Shown piece after piece: positions 1-5,770 of a stretch of DNA of 7,111 nt. The notes under the pieces are model-generated. The model worked only from the letters and a program-made list of their open reading frames with translations. It did no database searches and was not told the DNA's origin. Location of the stretch: contig JAENXH010000067.1 in the NCBI GenBank assembly GCA_016649585.1, forward strand, positions 1 to 7,111, given 5' to 3'. The stretch comes from Methanosarcinales archaeon. GTDB taxonomy: Archaea; Halobacteriota; Syntropharchaeia; Alkanophagales; Methanospirareceae. The translations under genes and the position numbers were made by a program. The first letter of the stretch is position 1, and each line of letters opens with the position of its first letter.

Positions 1-74
1 AGAGCCGTATACGGGAAATCCGTACGTGCGGTTCGATGAGGGGACGGAGGTTGAAAGACCTCCTCCTACTCTGC
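1..74 (+). mobile_element. Group II intron 3' end (domains V and VI)
   Basis: Bases 2-34 fold as a group II intron domain V: GAGCCG (2-7) pairs with GCGGTTC (28-34) and carries the catalytic AGC triad, and ACGG/CCGT (11-14/20-23) form the distal stem around a GAAA-type loop. The loop has one extra T (GAAAT), a small departure from the usual tetraloop. Bases 39-72 fold as domain VI: GGAGG/CCTCC closes the tip, and AGGGGA pairs with TCCT-CT leaving an unpaired A at 68, in the place of the branch-point adenosine. The 3' splice site should fall 6-7 nt after it, near 74, although the usual terminal AY reads GC here. Only the 3' end is present, so the intron-encoded reverse transcriptase, if any, lies left of the window. 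Recognition is by known domain V/VI consensus. Whether the intron is still active cannot be told. Confidence 0.82.
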
Positions 75-88
75 GGTTGGGGATTTAG

Positions 89-353
89 CCTAAACTTTAC
101 GATCGCATAAGGGATATTAAGTTTATAAATATCTTAGGAGATAATACCAGAGGCTCTATAACGAGTGCGCCTCGCAGCCTAATCTGCCAGTTGGTGAAAA
201 TCCACGACATCAGAGAGGAACCTTTTATCCAGTCGGATTGGTGACAGGCTGTACGAAATATCCAACGAGAAGAAGTCAAAAGGGAGAGCACTGAGAATAT
301 ACAAGGTGACCGATAAAGTGGACACCGTGCTTTCGGAGTTTAAGAAGCTTTAA
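89..353 (+). pseudogene. Frameshifted gene remnant, possible winged-helix regulator C-terminus
   Basis: One reading frame runs protein-like from 89 to a TGA at 242-244 (it includes KFINILGDNTRGSI and LVKIHDIREEPFIQSDW). The next frame continues from 243 to a TAA at 351-353 (DRLYEISNEKKSKG, then GRALRIYKVTDK and a final VLSEFKKL). Removing one base around 241-243 joins the two into about 87 residues. The segment GRALRIYKVTDK followed by a short helix resembles the wing and last helix of archaeal winged-helix transcription regulators (usual form GR...YKVTxKG). This is a resemblance only, and the N-terminal half is not recognised. A TAG at 86-88 closes the frame on the left, close to the intron 3' end, so the intron may have entered this gene or its neighbour. 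No start codon or ribosome binding site is visible. Confidence 0.5.
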
Positions 354-565
354 GCACGGTCATCCGTGATACTGATGGAGCTAAAAAGCGATGAAGGTGC
401 AAAGCGAAGGGGATATGAAATAAGCTTTTTAAAGAGAGTCATTATTTTATTTGAAAGCGATGAATGCGAAAGGGCAAAGGCGCACTAAGGATGCAAGGTT
501 AAGGTCTCATTTTTCCTCAACAGTTCATTCTAAACCTTTAACGACCAAATATCGGCTTGTTAATA
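354..565. other. Non-coding spacer with a possible 37-codon ORF
   Basis: No convincing gene is seen here. A 37-codon ORF (375-488, plus strand, ATG; charged, with ESDE and SDEG stretches) follows the gene remnant. It has no clear Shine-Dalgarno sequence and no recognisable family, and could be a further remnant or chance. It contains an exact 11-bp repeat, AAAGCGATGAA, at 385-395 and 454-464, 69 nt apart and in the same codon phase. An imperfect inverted repeat, AAGGTTAAGGT (495-505) and AAACCTTTAAC (532-542), brackets a T-rich stretch and could act as a transcription end, but this is weak. Confidence 0.25.
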
Positions 566-648
566 GCGGAAGAGCTAAAATAACCTATAAGGGGGGCTAA
601 TCCTTATGATTTTACCAGTAAATTTGAGTTCGAATCTCCCCCTCCGCA
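566..648 (+). other. tRNA-like sequence, probably a degenerate tRNA or att-type fragment
   Basis: The 3' portion matches a tRNA T loop and acceptor: GTTCGAATC (628-636) fits G53-TTCRANY-C61, and it is followed at the right distance by CCTCCGC (641-647) and a discriminator A (648). The acceptor's 5' partner GCGGAAG sits at 566-572, pairing at six of seven positions, and the 83-nt span suits a tRNA. Against a working tRNA: only three of five T-stem pairs form, position 8 is A rather than T, no normal D arm with GG in the loop is seen, and no seven-base anticodon loop with T33 can be placed. A competing stem, AGGGGG (590-595) with CCCCCT (638-643), is possible. I read it as a decayed tRNA gene or a fragment left by integration. 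The amino-acid identity cannot be given. Confidence 0.35.
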
Positions 649-734
649 TACTTGAATATACTCGTTGACTTCAACCGAGCGTATAATTCTCGAATCATCA
701 TACAAAAATCAAATACAAAAGGATACAAACTCAC

Positions 735-2141
735 GTGAATACCAAGCCATCCGAGAAGGGCATTTCTGCAGTGCCATTTCAGAAGAAGGAGACGAAGGGC
801 ATTAAGACATTACTTGGCGATCCGAAAAAGGCCATTATCAAACTTGCATTACCAATGATAGCTGCGATGTCTGTGCAAACAATCTACAATCTTGTTGATG
901 CTATTTGGGTTTCTGGTCTTGGTGTTGACGCACTCGCTGGAATAGGTTTTGTCTTCCCCTTTTTCTTTATGGCTATGGCACTGTCTAATGGCCTGGGTGT
1001 AGGAACTGGCTCTGCCATATCTCGCAGGATTGGCGCTCGTGATAAGAAGGGCGCGGACAACGTAGCGGTTCATACAATCATTATCATGGTGTTACTTGCG
1101 ATTGTCTTCACGATACCACTTCTTGTTTTTGTTGATGAGCTATTCGCACTAATTGGTGCGGGTAAGACCTTAGGCATGGCTGTCGCGTATGGTCGGGTTA
1201 TCTTTGCCGGCAGTATTTTTCTATTTTTCACTAACATCGCGAATGCGATACTGCGGGGTGAGGGAGATGCCCGGCGAGCCATGTATGCCATGGCACTGGG
1301 TGCTGGTTTGAACATCATATTGGACCCTATTTTTATTTACACGCTCGGTATGGGTATTGCTGGTGCTGCGTGGGCTACCGTCCTATCGCTGGGCATTACT
1401 TCTGTTATCATGTTAAACTGGCTGCTTATCAAAAAGGACACCTACGTATCATTCACATTCCACAATTTCAAATGCGATAAGAGCATTGTTAAGGATATTT
1501 TTGGAGTTGGCCTGCCCTCGTCCGTGATGCAGCTCTCTATGTCACTTACTATGTTGATATTGAATGTCATAATCGTAATGGTAGGTGGCACTGATGGAGT
1601 GGCAATCTATTCCACAGGGTGGCGGGTGGCGAGTATGGCGGTCCTGCCGACGATTGGTATTGCTACCGCAGTTGTCCCGGTAACAGGAGCTGCTTTTGGT
1701 GCACGCTCATTTGAGGAAGTAAGTATAGCCCATCTCTATGCAGTAAAGATCGGCCTTATGATGGAGACAGCTATAGCAGTGGCAACTTTCATTTTCGCGC
1801 CTCAGATCGCTGCGGTATTTACACAAGCCGAGGGGGCGGCACATATAGCACCTGATTTGACAATTTTTCTCAGGATAATCTGTCTTTTATACCCAACAAT
1901 ATCATTTGGAATGCTCTCTTCTTCTGTTTTTCAAGGAACTGGAAAAGGGCTGAATGCACTCTTGGTCACTGTTTTACGAACGCTTATACTAACTCCTTTG
2001 TTAGCAGTCATATTCGCTTTCAACCTTGGATTGGGTCTCGTGGGAATCTGGTGGGGCTTGGTTGTAGCAAACACCATTGGTGTGACAGTAGCATTTTCAT
2101 GGGTCCGGCTGTATATACGGGGGTTGATGAAAACAACGTAA
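735..2141 (+). CDS. MATE family multidrug/cation antiporter
   Basis: A 468-residue polytopic membrane protein of the MATE family (MatE domain twice, about residues 30-190 and 255-430; roughly twelve hydrophobic segments). Members export cationic drugs or metabolites across the cytoplasmic membrane in exchange for Na+ or H+. Visible family signs are the amphipathic GDPKKAIIKLALP entry to helix 1 (28-40), VDAIWVSGLGVDALAGIG (54-71), and the GVGTGSAISRRIGARDKKGA loop (88-107). The second half opens similarly with DIFGVGLPSSVMQLSMSL. Length is normal (about 450-470). The start is GTG at 735, preceded by AAAGGAT (718-724). A later ATG at residue 41 lies inside helix 1 and would cut the fold. A TATA-like GTATAATT at 681-688 could drive it. 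It stands alone, convergent with the prefoldin gene. Substrate is not predictable from sequence. Confidence 0.93.
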   Translation: MNTKPSEKGISAVPFQKKETKGIKTLLGDPKKAIIKLALPMIAAMSVQTIYNLVDAIWVSGLGVDALAGIGFVFPFFFMAMALSNGLGVGTGSAISRRIGARDKKGADNVAVHTIIIMVLLAIVFTIPLLVFVDELFALIGAGKTLGMAVAYGRVIFAGSIFLFFTNIANAILRGEGDARRAMYAMALGAGLNIILDPIFIYTLGMGIAGAAWATVLSLGITSVIMLNWLLIKKDTYVSFTFHNFKCDKSIVKDIFGVGLPSSVMQLSMSLTMLILNVIIVMVGGTDGVAIYSTGWRVASMAVLPTIGIATAVVPVTGAAFGARSFEEVSIAHLYAVKIGLMMETAIAVATFIFAPQIAAVFTQAEGAAHIAPDLTIFLRIICLLYPTISFGMLSSSVFQGTGKGLNALLVTVLRTLILTPLLAVIFAFNLGLGLVGIWWGLVVANTIGVTVAFSWVRLYIRGLMKTT

Positions 2142-2199
2142 CTGCCCAATATTCAGTGGACTCATAAATTCCAATTTTTCCCCCCACTATTTATTGAGC

Positions 2200-2252
2200 A
2201 AGTAGATACATAGATAGCCTTGTTACCGATCCGAGTAACAACTTTACTACTT
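2200..2252. terminator. Nested hairpin between convergent genes, possible shared terminator
   Basis: TTGTTAC (2220-2226) and GTAACAA (2235-2241) form a perfect 7-bp stem with an 8-nt loop. They are nested within an outer pair, AAGTAG (2200-2205) and CTACTT (2247-2252). The structure sits in the 120-bp gap between the MATE and prefoldin 3' ends. A short T-tract (2174-2179) precedes it on the plus strand. Archaeal termination depends mainly on T-runs rather than hairpins, so a terminator role is inferred from position. Confidence 0.3.
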
Positions 2253-2261
2253 CATCTTACG

Positions 2262-2633
2262 TTATGTTATCGTCGGCTGCGTAACTCCACCTAAAGCCTC
2301 TTGCAACTGCTGCTGTAACTGCTGATATCGTTTTTGGCCTCGCTCCTCCTGTCGTTCCATGGTCTTCTGCCTCAAGCCGTAGGTCTCTTTCTTCTCTGCC
2401 AGATCTTCCGTTACCTCTTCCTTACTTGCCTTTATCATCAACTCGCCAATGTTTTTGTAGATCAACGCATTTTCCTCAACTTTTCCCAATTCCTCTAATG
2501 CATTCTCCGCATCCCGTAACAGAGCCTCTACTTGCATCTTTTGCCTTCCCAACGCTTCCATTTGAGCTTTAAGCTGCTGGAGCTGCGCAAATAGATTTTG
2601 CACCTGAGGCGGTATTTCCGCACTTCCACTCAT
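2262..2633 (-). CDS. pfdB: Prefoldin subunit beta
   Basis: A 123-residue protein matching archaeal prefoldin beta, the subunit present four times in the alpha2-beta4 jellyfish-shaped chaperone that captures unfolded proteins and passes them to the thermosome in the cytoplasm. It begins IPPQVQNLFAQLQQLKAQME (7-26), the N-terminal coiled-coil helix, followed by the hairpin region with VEENALIYKNIGELMIK (about 52-68), the most conserved part of the family. A second long Q/E/K-rich helix (about 80-116) includes RQEERGQKRYQQLQQQLQEA. Length is typical (about 115-125). The ATG at 2633 has GAGG 8-9 nt upstream. A TATA-like ATTTATAT on the minus strand (2702-2713) would give a leader of about 50 nt. 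It is convergent with the MATE gene and divergent from the PurD-like gene. Confidence 0.95.
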   Translation of the reverse strand: MSGSAEIPPQVQNLFAQLQQLKAQMEALGRQKMQVEALLRDAENALEELGKVEENALIYKNIGELMIKASKEEVTEDLAEKKETYGLRQKTMERQEERGQKRYQQLQQQLQEALGGVTQPTIT

Positions 2634-2701
2634 TTTGTCATCCTCTTTCTTTATTTTACTATCTGATTTCGTATTTCAGCAAGTATTCTTTTGACTCTTG
2701 C

Positions 2702-2713
2702 TACATATAAATA
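2702..2713 (-). promoter_or_regulatory. TATA-like box for the prefoldin gene
   Basis: The minus strand reads ATTTATAT in an otherwise mixed stretch. Transcription would begin about 25 nt downstream near 2683, giving the prefoldin mRNA a ~50-nt leader that includes its GAGG site. The near-symmetric motif (CATATAAATAG on the plus strand) could also be read toward the PurD-like gene, but it lies only about 10 nt before that ATG, too close for a normal archaeal start site. Confidence 0.45.
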
Positions 2714-2721
2714 GATAAACC

Positions 2722-4122
2722 ATGAGTGGAGAAGGCGAGAAGGTAGGGGTATTGGTTATTTCTTACGGGTCGAGAGCGGCTGCAATGATTGATGCACTGT
2801 GCCGAAGCGAAGATTACAACGTGCGGTTATTTGTTGCGGACAAGCAGCGGAACCCGTTTAACGTGGCGCATGCGGAGAAGCACGTGGTTATTCCTGATTT
2901 GGATGTGGAAAAAATCTGCAAGTTCGTTGAAGCGAACAAGAATGCGATAGATTTTGGTATCTGCGGTCCGGAGAAGCCGATAATCGCGGGTGTGAGAGAC
3001 CTTATTGAGCGTAAGACTGGAGTACCCATGATCTGCCCCACGAAGCAGTACGCGATTGAAGAGAGCAAAGTTGCGCAGCGGTATCTGATTGAGAAATGCT
3101 GTCCCGAGGCAAATCCGCGTTTTAAAGTCTTTCATTGCACGGATTATAAAACAGTAACAGACGTTAAAAAAGCTGTCTGGAGCTTTTTAGATGAGATGGG
3201 AGATGAAGTTGCGGTCAAGCCGGATAAGCCGACTGCGGGAAAGGGCGTAGGCGTGTGGGGCGATCACTTCACCAGCAGAGAGCAGCTCTTTGAGCATTTC
3301 TGGTCGATCTTTGAGAGCGGTAGTGACGTGCTTGTAGAGGAGAAAGTAGAGGGCGAAGAATCGAGTTTCCAGGCGTTCTGTGACGGTAAACGAATCTCCG
3401 CTCTTCCGGACACGCGGGATTACAAACGAGCTTTCGATAATGATATGGGCCCTAACACAGGAGGGATGGGCTCTTATATGGATAAAGAAGATTGGCTGCC
3501 GTTTGTTACTAAACGAGATAGAGAAGAGGAGGAGAAGCTGGTTCAGCGAATTTTCAACGAACTGAGAGGTAACGGCGAGAATGAAGGGCTGCGAGGCATC
3601 CCGTTTTACGTTGCGTTTATGCATACGGGCGAAGGTTCAAAGATACTGGAGATCAACAGCCGGCCGGGCGACCCTGAGATAATGAACGTCATGCCCGTGC
3701 TGAAGGACGATTTTGTGGACGTCTGCTTCCGCATGATCGAAGGTACGCTTTCGCGGGTGGAATGCGAGAAGAAAGCGACGGTGGTGACGTACGCCGTGCC
3801 GATGGACTATGGCGATTACCGAAAGAGCTATAGTGGCGATAGGAGCGTGGATTTGAGTGGTGTGCACGCGTTGAAAGAGATCTATGGCGATAATTTGAGG
3901 GTCTATCCGGGCTCTATGGAGTTACGGGAAGATGGGAGCACGTATGCGCTCGGGTCACGTGTGGTTTGCACCGTGGGCATCGGTGAGACCATAGAAGAAG
4001 CGCGGGAAATATCGCTTGATGGTATCAGAAGTATAGACGGTGCGTTGTGGAACCGAGGGGATATAGCTGCACCACACTACATAGAGCGAAGCATACGGAA
4101 GATGAAGGAGTTGCGAGGATGA
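2722..4122 (+). CDS. purD: Phosphoribosylamine-glycine ligase-like ATP-grasp protein (divergent PurD)
   Basis: A 466-residue protein with the PurD (GAR synthetase) layout. The canonical enzyme joins phosphoribosylamine and glycine with ATP in the second step of purine synthesis. It has a Rossmann-like N domain (about 1-110, with ICGPEKPIIAG at 80-90 and VPMICPTKQYAIEESK at 101-116). The ATP-grasp core follows (about 115-345: KPDKPTAGKGVGVWG at 166-180, VLVEEKVEGEE at 203-213, TRDYKRAFDNDMGPNTGGMG at 231-250, LEINSRPGDPEI at 309-320). The C domain contains GSRVVCTVGIGETIEEAR (411-428) and NRGDI (444-448). Two family signatures deviate: the N-terminal GGREHA loop reads YGSRAAA (15-21), and R-[LF]-GDPE reads R-P-GDPE. 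It is slightly longer than the usual ~430. The ATG at 2722 has no Shine-Dalgarno sequence. GAR synthetase is the best call, but a related ligase activity cannot be excluded. Confidence 0.82.
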   Translation: MSGEGEKVGVLVISYGSRAAAMIDALCRSEDYNVRLFVADKQRNPFNVAHAEKHVVIPDLDVEKICKFVEANKNAIDFGICGPEKPIIAGVRDLIERKTGVPMICPTKQYAIEESKVAQRYLIEKCCPEANPRFKVFHCTDYKTVTDVKKAVWSFLDEMGDEVAVKPDKPTAGKGVGVWGDHFTSREQLFEHFWSIFESGSDVLVEEKVEGEESSFQAFCDGKRISALPDTRDYKRAFDNDMGPNTGGMGSYMDKEDWLPFVTKRDREEEEKLVQRIFNELRGNGENEGLRGIPFYVAFMHTGEGSKILEINSRPGDPEIMNVMPVLKDDFVDVCFRMIEGTLSRVECEKKATVVTYAVPMDYGDYRKSYSGDRSVDLSGVHALKEIYGDNLRVYPGSMELREDGSTYALGSRVVCTVGIGETIEEAREISLDGIRSIDGALWNRGDIAAPHYIERSIRKMKELRG

Positions 4123-4209
4123 ATAGCAGAATCACTATTGTCGAATTGCATGCGCATTTTCTGAAATAAAATACTAAAGAATACTTACTGATAGTGAGAT
4201 AGAACCGAA
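4123..4209 (+). promoter_or_regulatory. Leader of the TSUP permease gene with start-proximal hairpin
   Basis: This 87-bp gap holds an A/T-rich AAATAAAATAC (4164-4174) that could be the TATA region. A small hairpin, CTTACT-GAT-AGTGAG (4184-4198), ends 11 nt before the ATG. The GAG that could pair with 16S rRNA lies in its 3' arm, so the stem could limit translation. The role is inferred. Confidence 0.25.
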
Positions 4210-4941
4210 ATGTGGGACTTTCACTTTTACCTCCTGATAGGCATACTTGTCTTTTTCGGGTTTACCGTGCGGGTTGTCACCGGCTTCGGCTCGACGATGC
4301 TCATCGCACCTCTCCTTGCGCTCTTTTTGGAGCCGAAGCATACGGTTGTTTTTGTTATACTCCTGGAATGTGCTATGGGTATAGTATTTATCGTTAAAGA
4401 GAAGCTCAATTTCGAGATTAAGCCCTTTTTTGTCGGTGGTTTCTCAGGCATAATCGCAGGCATATTTTTGTTCGGGTTGTTATCGCAACGACTGGTGGGA
4501 CTTATTATAGGTGTAAGTGTTTTAGCGTTTTCCCTCCTCTTTCTCCTGAATATAACTTTCAGAACAGAAAAGGAAAAATCACTTTTTACGACACTTGGGT
4601 TTCTAAGCGGGTCTATGGGCGTCTTAACAGGAATAAATGGCCCGCAAATCGTGCTGGGGTTGGTGAATCAGGGTTACGATGCCACATTTATACGAAGGAC
4701 TCTGATTACCTACTTGATAGTGATAGATTTTGTTACTTTAGCTTCATTTTCGGTTGCGGGTTATTTAACCGCGAATTTATTAAAACTGCTCATTTATGCT
4801 GTTCCGTTCCTCATTTGCTCGTATGTTGCTGGCACGTATGTTTTGAAGTTCGTGGATCCTGAGAAGTTGAAACGGATTATGCTACTTATAACACTGTTCG
4901 CTGGGGCGCTTGCGATTTGGAAGTTCTTGCCGTGGGGGTAG
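4210..4941 (+). CDS. TauE/SafE (TSUP) family membrane transporter
   Basis: A 243-residue, strongly hydrophobic protein of the TauE/SafE family. Members are proposed to export or import sulfite, sulfoacetate or other small organic anions across the cytoplasmic membrane, and the substrate here is unknown. The family's internal repeat is visible: GFGSTMLIAPLLALF (25-39) in the first half and GFLSGSMGVLTGINGPQI (130-147) in the second, with about seven to eight transmembrane segments. Length is near the family norm (about 240-260). The ATG at 4210 gives a sensible first helix, and a ribosome site is weak (GAGAT at 4196-4200). It follows the PurD-like gene by 87 bp, with no functional link evident. 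Its last 41 codons (4819-4941) recur at 5467-5589 with about 87% DNA identity, showing that a second copy once lay downstream. Confidence 0.9.
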   Translation: MWDFHFYLLIGILVFFGFTVRVVTGFGSTMLIAPLLALFLEPKHTVVFVILLECAMGIVFIVKEKLNFEIKPFFVGGFSGIIAGIFLFGLLSQRLVGLIIGVSVLAFSLLFLLNITFRTEKEKSLFTTLGFLSGSMGVLTGINGPQIVLGLVNQGYDATFIRRTLITYLIVIDFVTLASFSVAGYLTANLLKLLIYAVPFLICSYVAGTYVLKFVDPEKLKRIMLLITLFAGALAIWKFLPWG

Positions 4942-4998
4942 GAGTGAAGATTGTTGAGGTATTGTACGGTCAAGGAGATTTAGAAATTTTTCTCTCTC

Positions 4999-5100
4999 TC
5001 AAATAAGCTCCTTTATTTGGTTCTTCAAGGAGGGAATATCTTTTTCTACGGTGTCCCAGACCGCGTCTATATCCACACCAAAGTAATCCTCTTTCATCAT
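4999..5100 (-). pseudogene. HepT (HEPN, DUF86) toxin remnant, C-terminal 33 residues only
   Basis: The minus strand encodes MMKEDYFGVDIDAVWDTVEK and a C-terminal KDIPSLKNQIKELI before TGA (4999-5001). This matches the C-terminus of HepT-type HEPN ribonucleases, where the motif RNxLVHxYFGVD is followed by a WxTVxxDIPxLKxxI helix. Intact HepT is about 110-140 residues. Here the N-terminal three-quarters, including the catalytic R-X4-H, are absent, and the position usually held by H is E. The remnant begins where the mntA frame would end, at an ATGATG overlap, so the deletion took the front of hepT and left the gene junction. It is almost certainly non-functional as a toxin. Confidence 0.75.
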
Positions 5101-5136
5101 TCGTAGATCACCTTCATCTCGCTTTTTATCCCGTCA
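5097..5136 (-). other. Displaced C-terminal coding end of mntA
   Basis: The frame following the mntA stop reads IDGIKSEMKVIYE and ends in TGA at 5097-5099, the usual C-terminal helix of MNT antitoxins. This documents the frameshift and the former 4-base ATGA overlap with hepT. Confidence 0.6.
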
Positions 5137-5385
5137 ATCAGATAGGTAGGGGCTAATAGATTTTTCCGTGAGCAGATCCACCTTCACACCCAACGCGTCG
5201 GAGAGCTCCTGTTCGATCCCCACAAGGTCAAGCAAACTTTTTCGTTCTGAGAATTCCACGAGGAGGTCCACATCACTCTCGGGTTTCGCTTCTTCTCGTG
5301 CGTAAGAGCCAAAAACCGCTATCTTCTTTGTCCCGTGCCTGAGAAGGATCGAAATTACCTTGTTAAAGAGCGCGTGCTTTTCCAT
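5134..5385 (-). CDS. mntA: MntA-like nucleotidyltransferase antitoxin, 3' end frameshifted
   Basis: An 83-residue minimal nucleotidyltransferase (MNT). In HepT-MntA toxin-antitoxin pairs it adds AMP to the HepT toxin and silences its RNase activity. The GS-X10-DxD signature is complete: FGSYAREEAKPESDVD (25-40; G26, S27, D38, D40), with a third acidic residue in VDLL (D70). The ATG at 5385 is preceded by AAAGGAG with good spacing. The frame stops at 5134 just after SISPYLSD. The typical C-terminus (IDGIKSEMKVIYE then TGA at 5097-5099) is present in another frame immediately downstream, so an insertion of 1 nt (or 4 nt) between about 5137 and 5143 truncated it by about 15 residues. Restored, its stop would overlap the hepT ATG. 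The catalytic core is intact, but its partner toxin is lost. Activity is uncertain. Confidence 0.8.
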   Translation of the reverse strand: MEKHALFNKVISILLRHGTKKIAVFGSYAREEAKPESDVDLLVEFSERKSLLDLVGIEQELSDALGVKVDLLTEKSISPYLSD

Positions 5386-5418
5386 CGTTACAGCTCCTTT
5401 ATAATCTTTTATCTTTAG

Positions 5419-5589
5419 AACTACTTTTACCTTTCTCTTATGTTTTCCATGTCGTTCCCGCTTCTCTCGTATATTGCGGGGACGTATATTTTGAAGTTCG
5501 TGGATCCAGAGAAGTTGAAACGAATAATGCTCCTTATAACGCTTTTCGCAGGGATTCTTGCGATCTTGAAGTTCTTGCCGTGGGGGTAG
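5419..5589 (+). pseudogene. 3' remnant of a second TauE/SafE gene
   Basis: Bases 5467-5589 align without gaps to 4819-4941, the last 41 codons of the intact permease gene: 107 of 123 bases identical by eye and 36 of 40 residues identical (changes V/I, V/I, A/I, W/L). Most differences are third-position, so the two copies diverged under selection for protein before the loss. Weaker similarity (SFPLLSYIAG versus PFLICSYVAG) extends left to roughly 5419, where a TAG closes the frame. A short ORF begins at ATG 5440 (49 codons), but it is only the last one or two membrane segments plus tail. The minus-strand mntA begins 33 bp to the left, in the position of the lost front of the gene. Not functional as a transporter. 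Confidence 0.8.
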
Positions 5590-5770
5590 GGGTTTTTGGA
5601 TAGGGTTTTCTTGCGTGTGGATTATGGTTTAGACGAAGGGGTATATATCATTATTCGACCCCACCGCTTCTTTCCTTTATGTCCGCATCGGATTTCAAGG
5701 CTCGGAGATTTTTAGTAACTGTTTGCGTGTAAAAGCAACGCCTTCTGAGATAGCGTGTTACTAGCTAAAA
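5590..5770. other. Intergenic region with inverted repeat downstream of the FKBP gene
   Basis: No gene is seen. TAGTAAC (5713-5719) and GTTACTA (5757-5763) form a 7-bp inverted repeat, extendable by two G-U pairs. The smaller GCGT (5725-5728) and ACGC (5738-5741) pair inside it. The element ends 8 bp beyond the FKBP stop codon and would lie in that transcript's 3' end. A second short inverted repeat, GGGGT (5638-5642) and ACCCC (5658-5662), lies farther left. Terminator or 3'-UTR structure are both possible. Confidence 0.3.

Noticed and set aside
97..291. 64-codon minus-strand ORF
   Set aside because: It is the antisense of the protein-like plus-strand remnant at 89-353, with no ribosome site or family signs.
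2704..2713. TATA box for the PurD-like gene
   Set aside because: Only about 10 nt before the ATG, so transcription would begin inside the gene; it fits the minus-strand prefoldin gene better.
3187..3624. 145-codon minus-strand ORF inside the PurD-like gene
   Set aside because: Antisense to a clearly conserved ATP-grasp domain; its composition follows from the coding strand.
5440..5589. 49-codon ORF as an independent small membrane protein
   Set aside because: It aligns gap-free with the end of the neighbouring permease and lacks a ribosome site, so a gene remnant explains it better.
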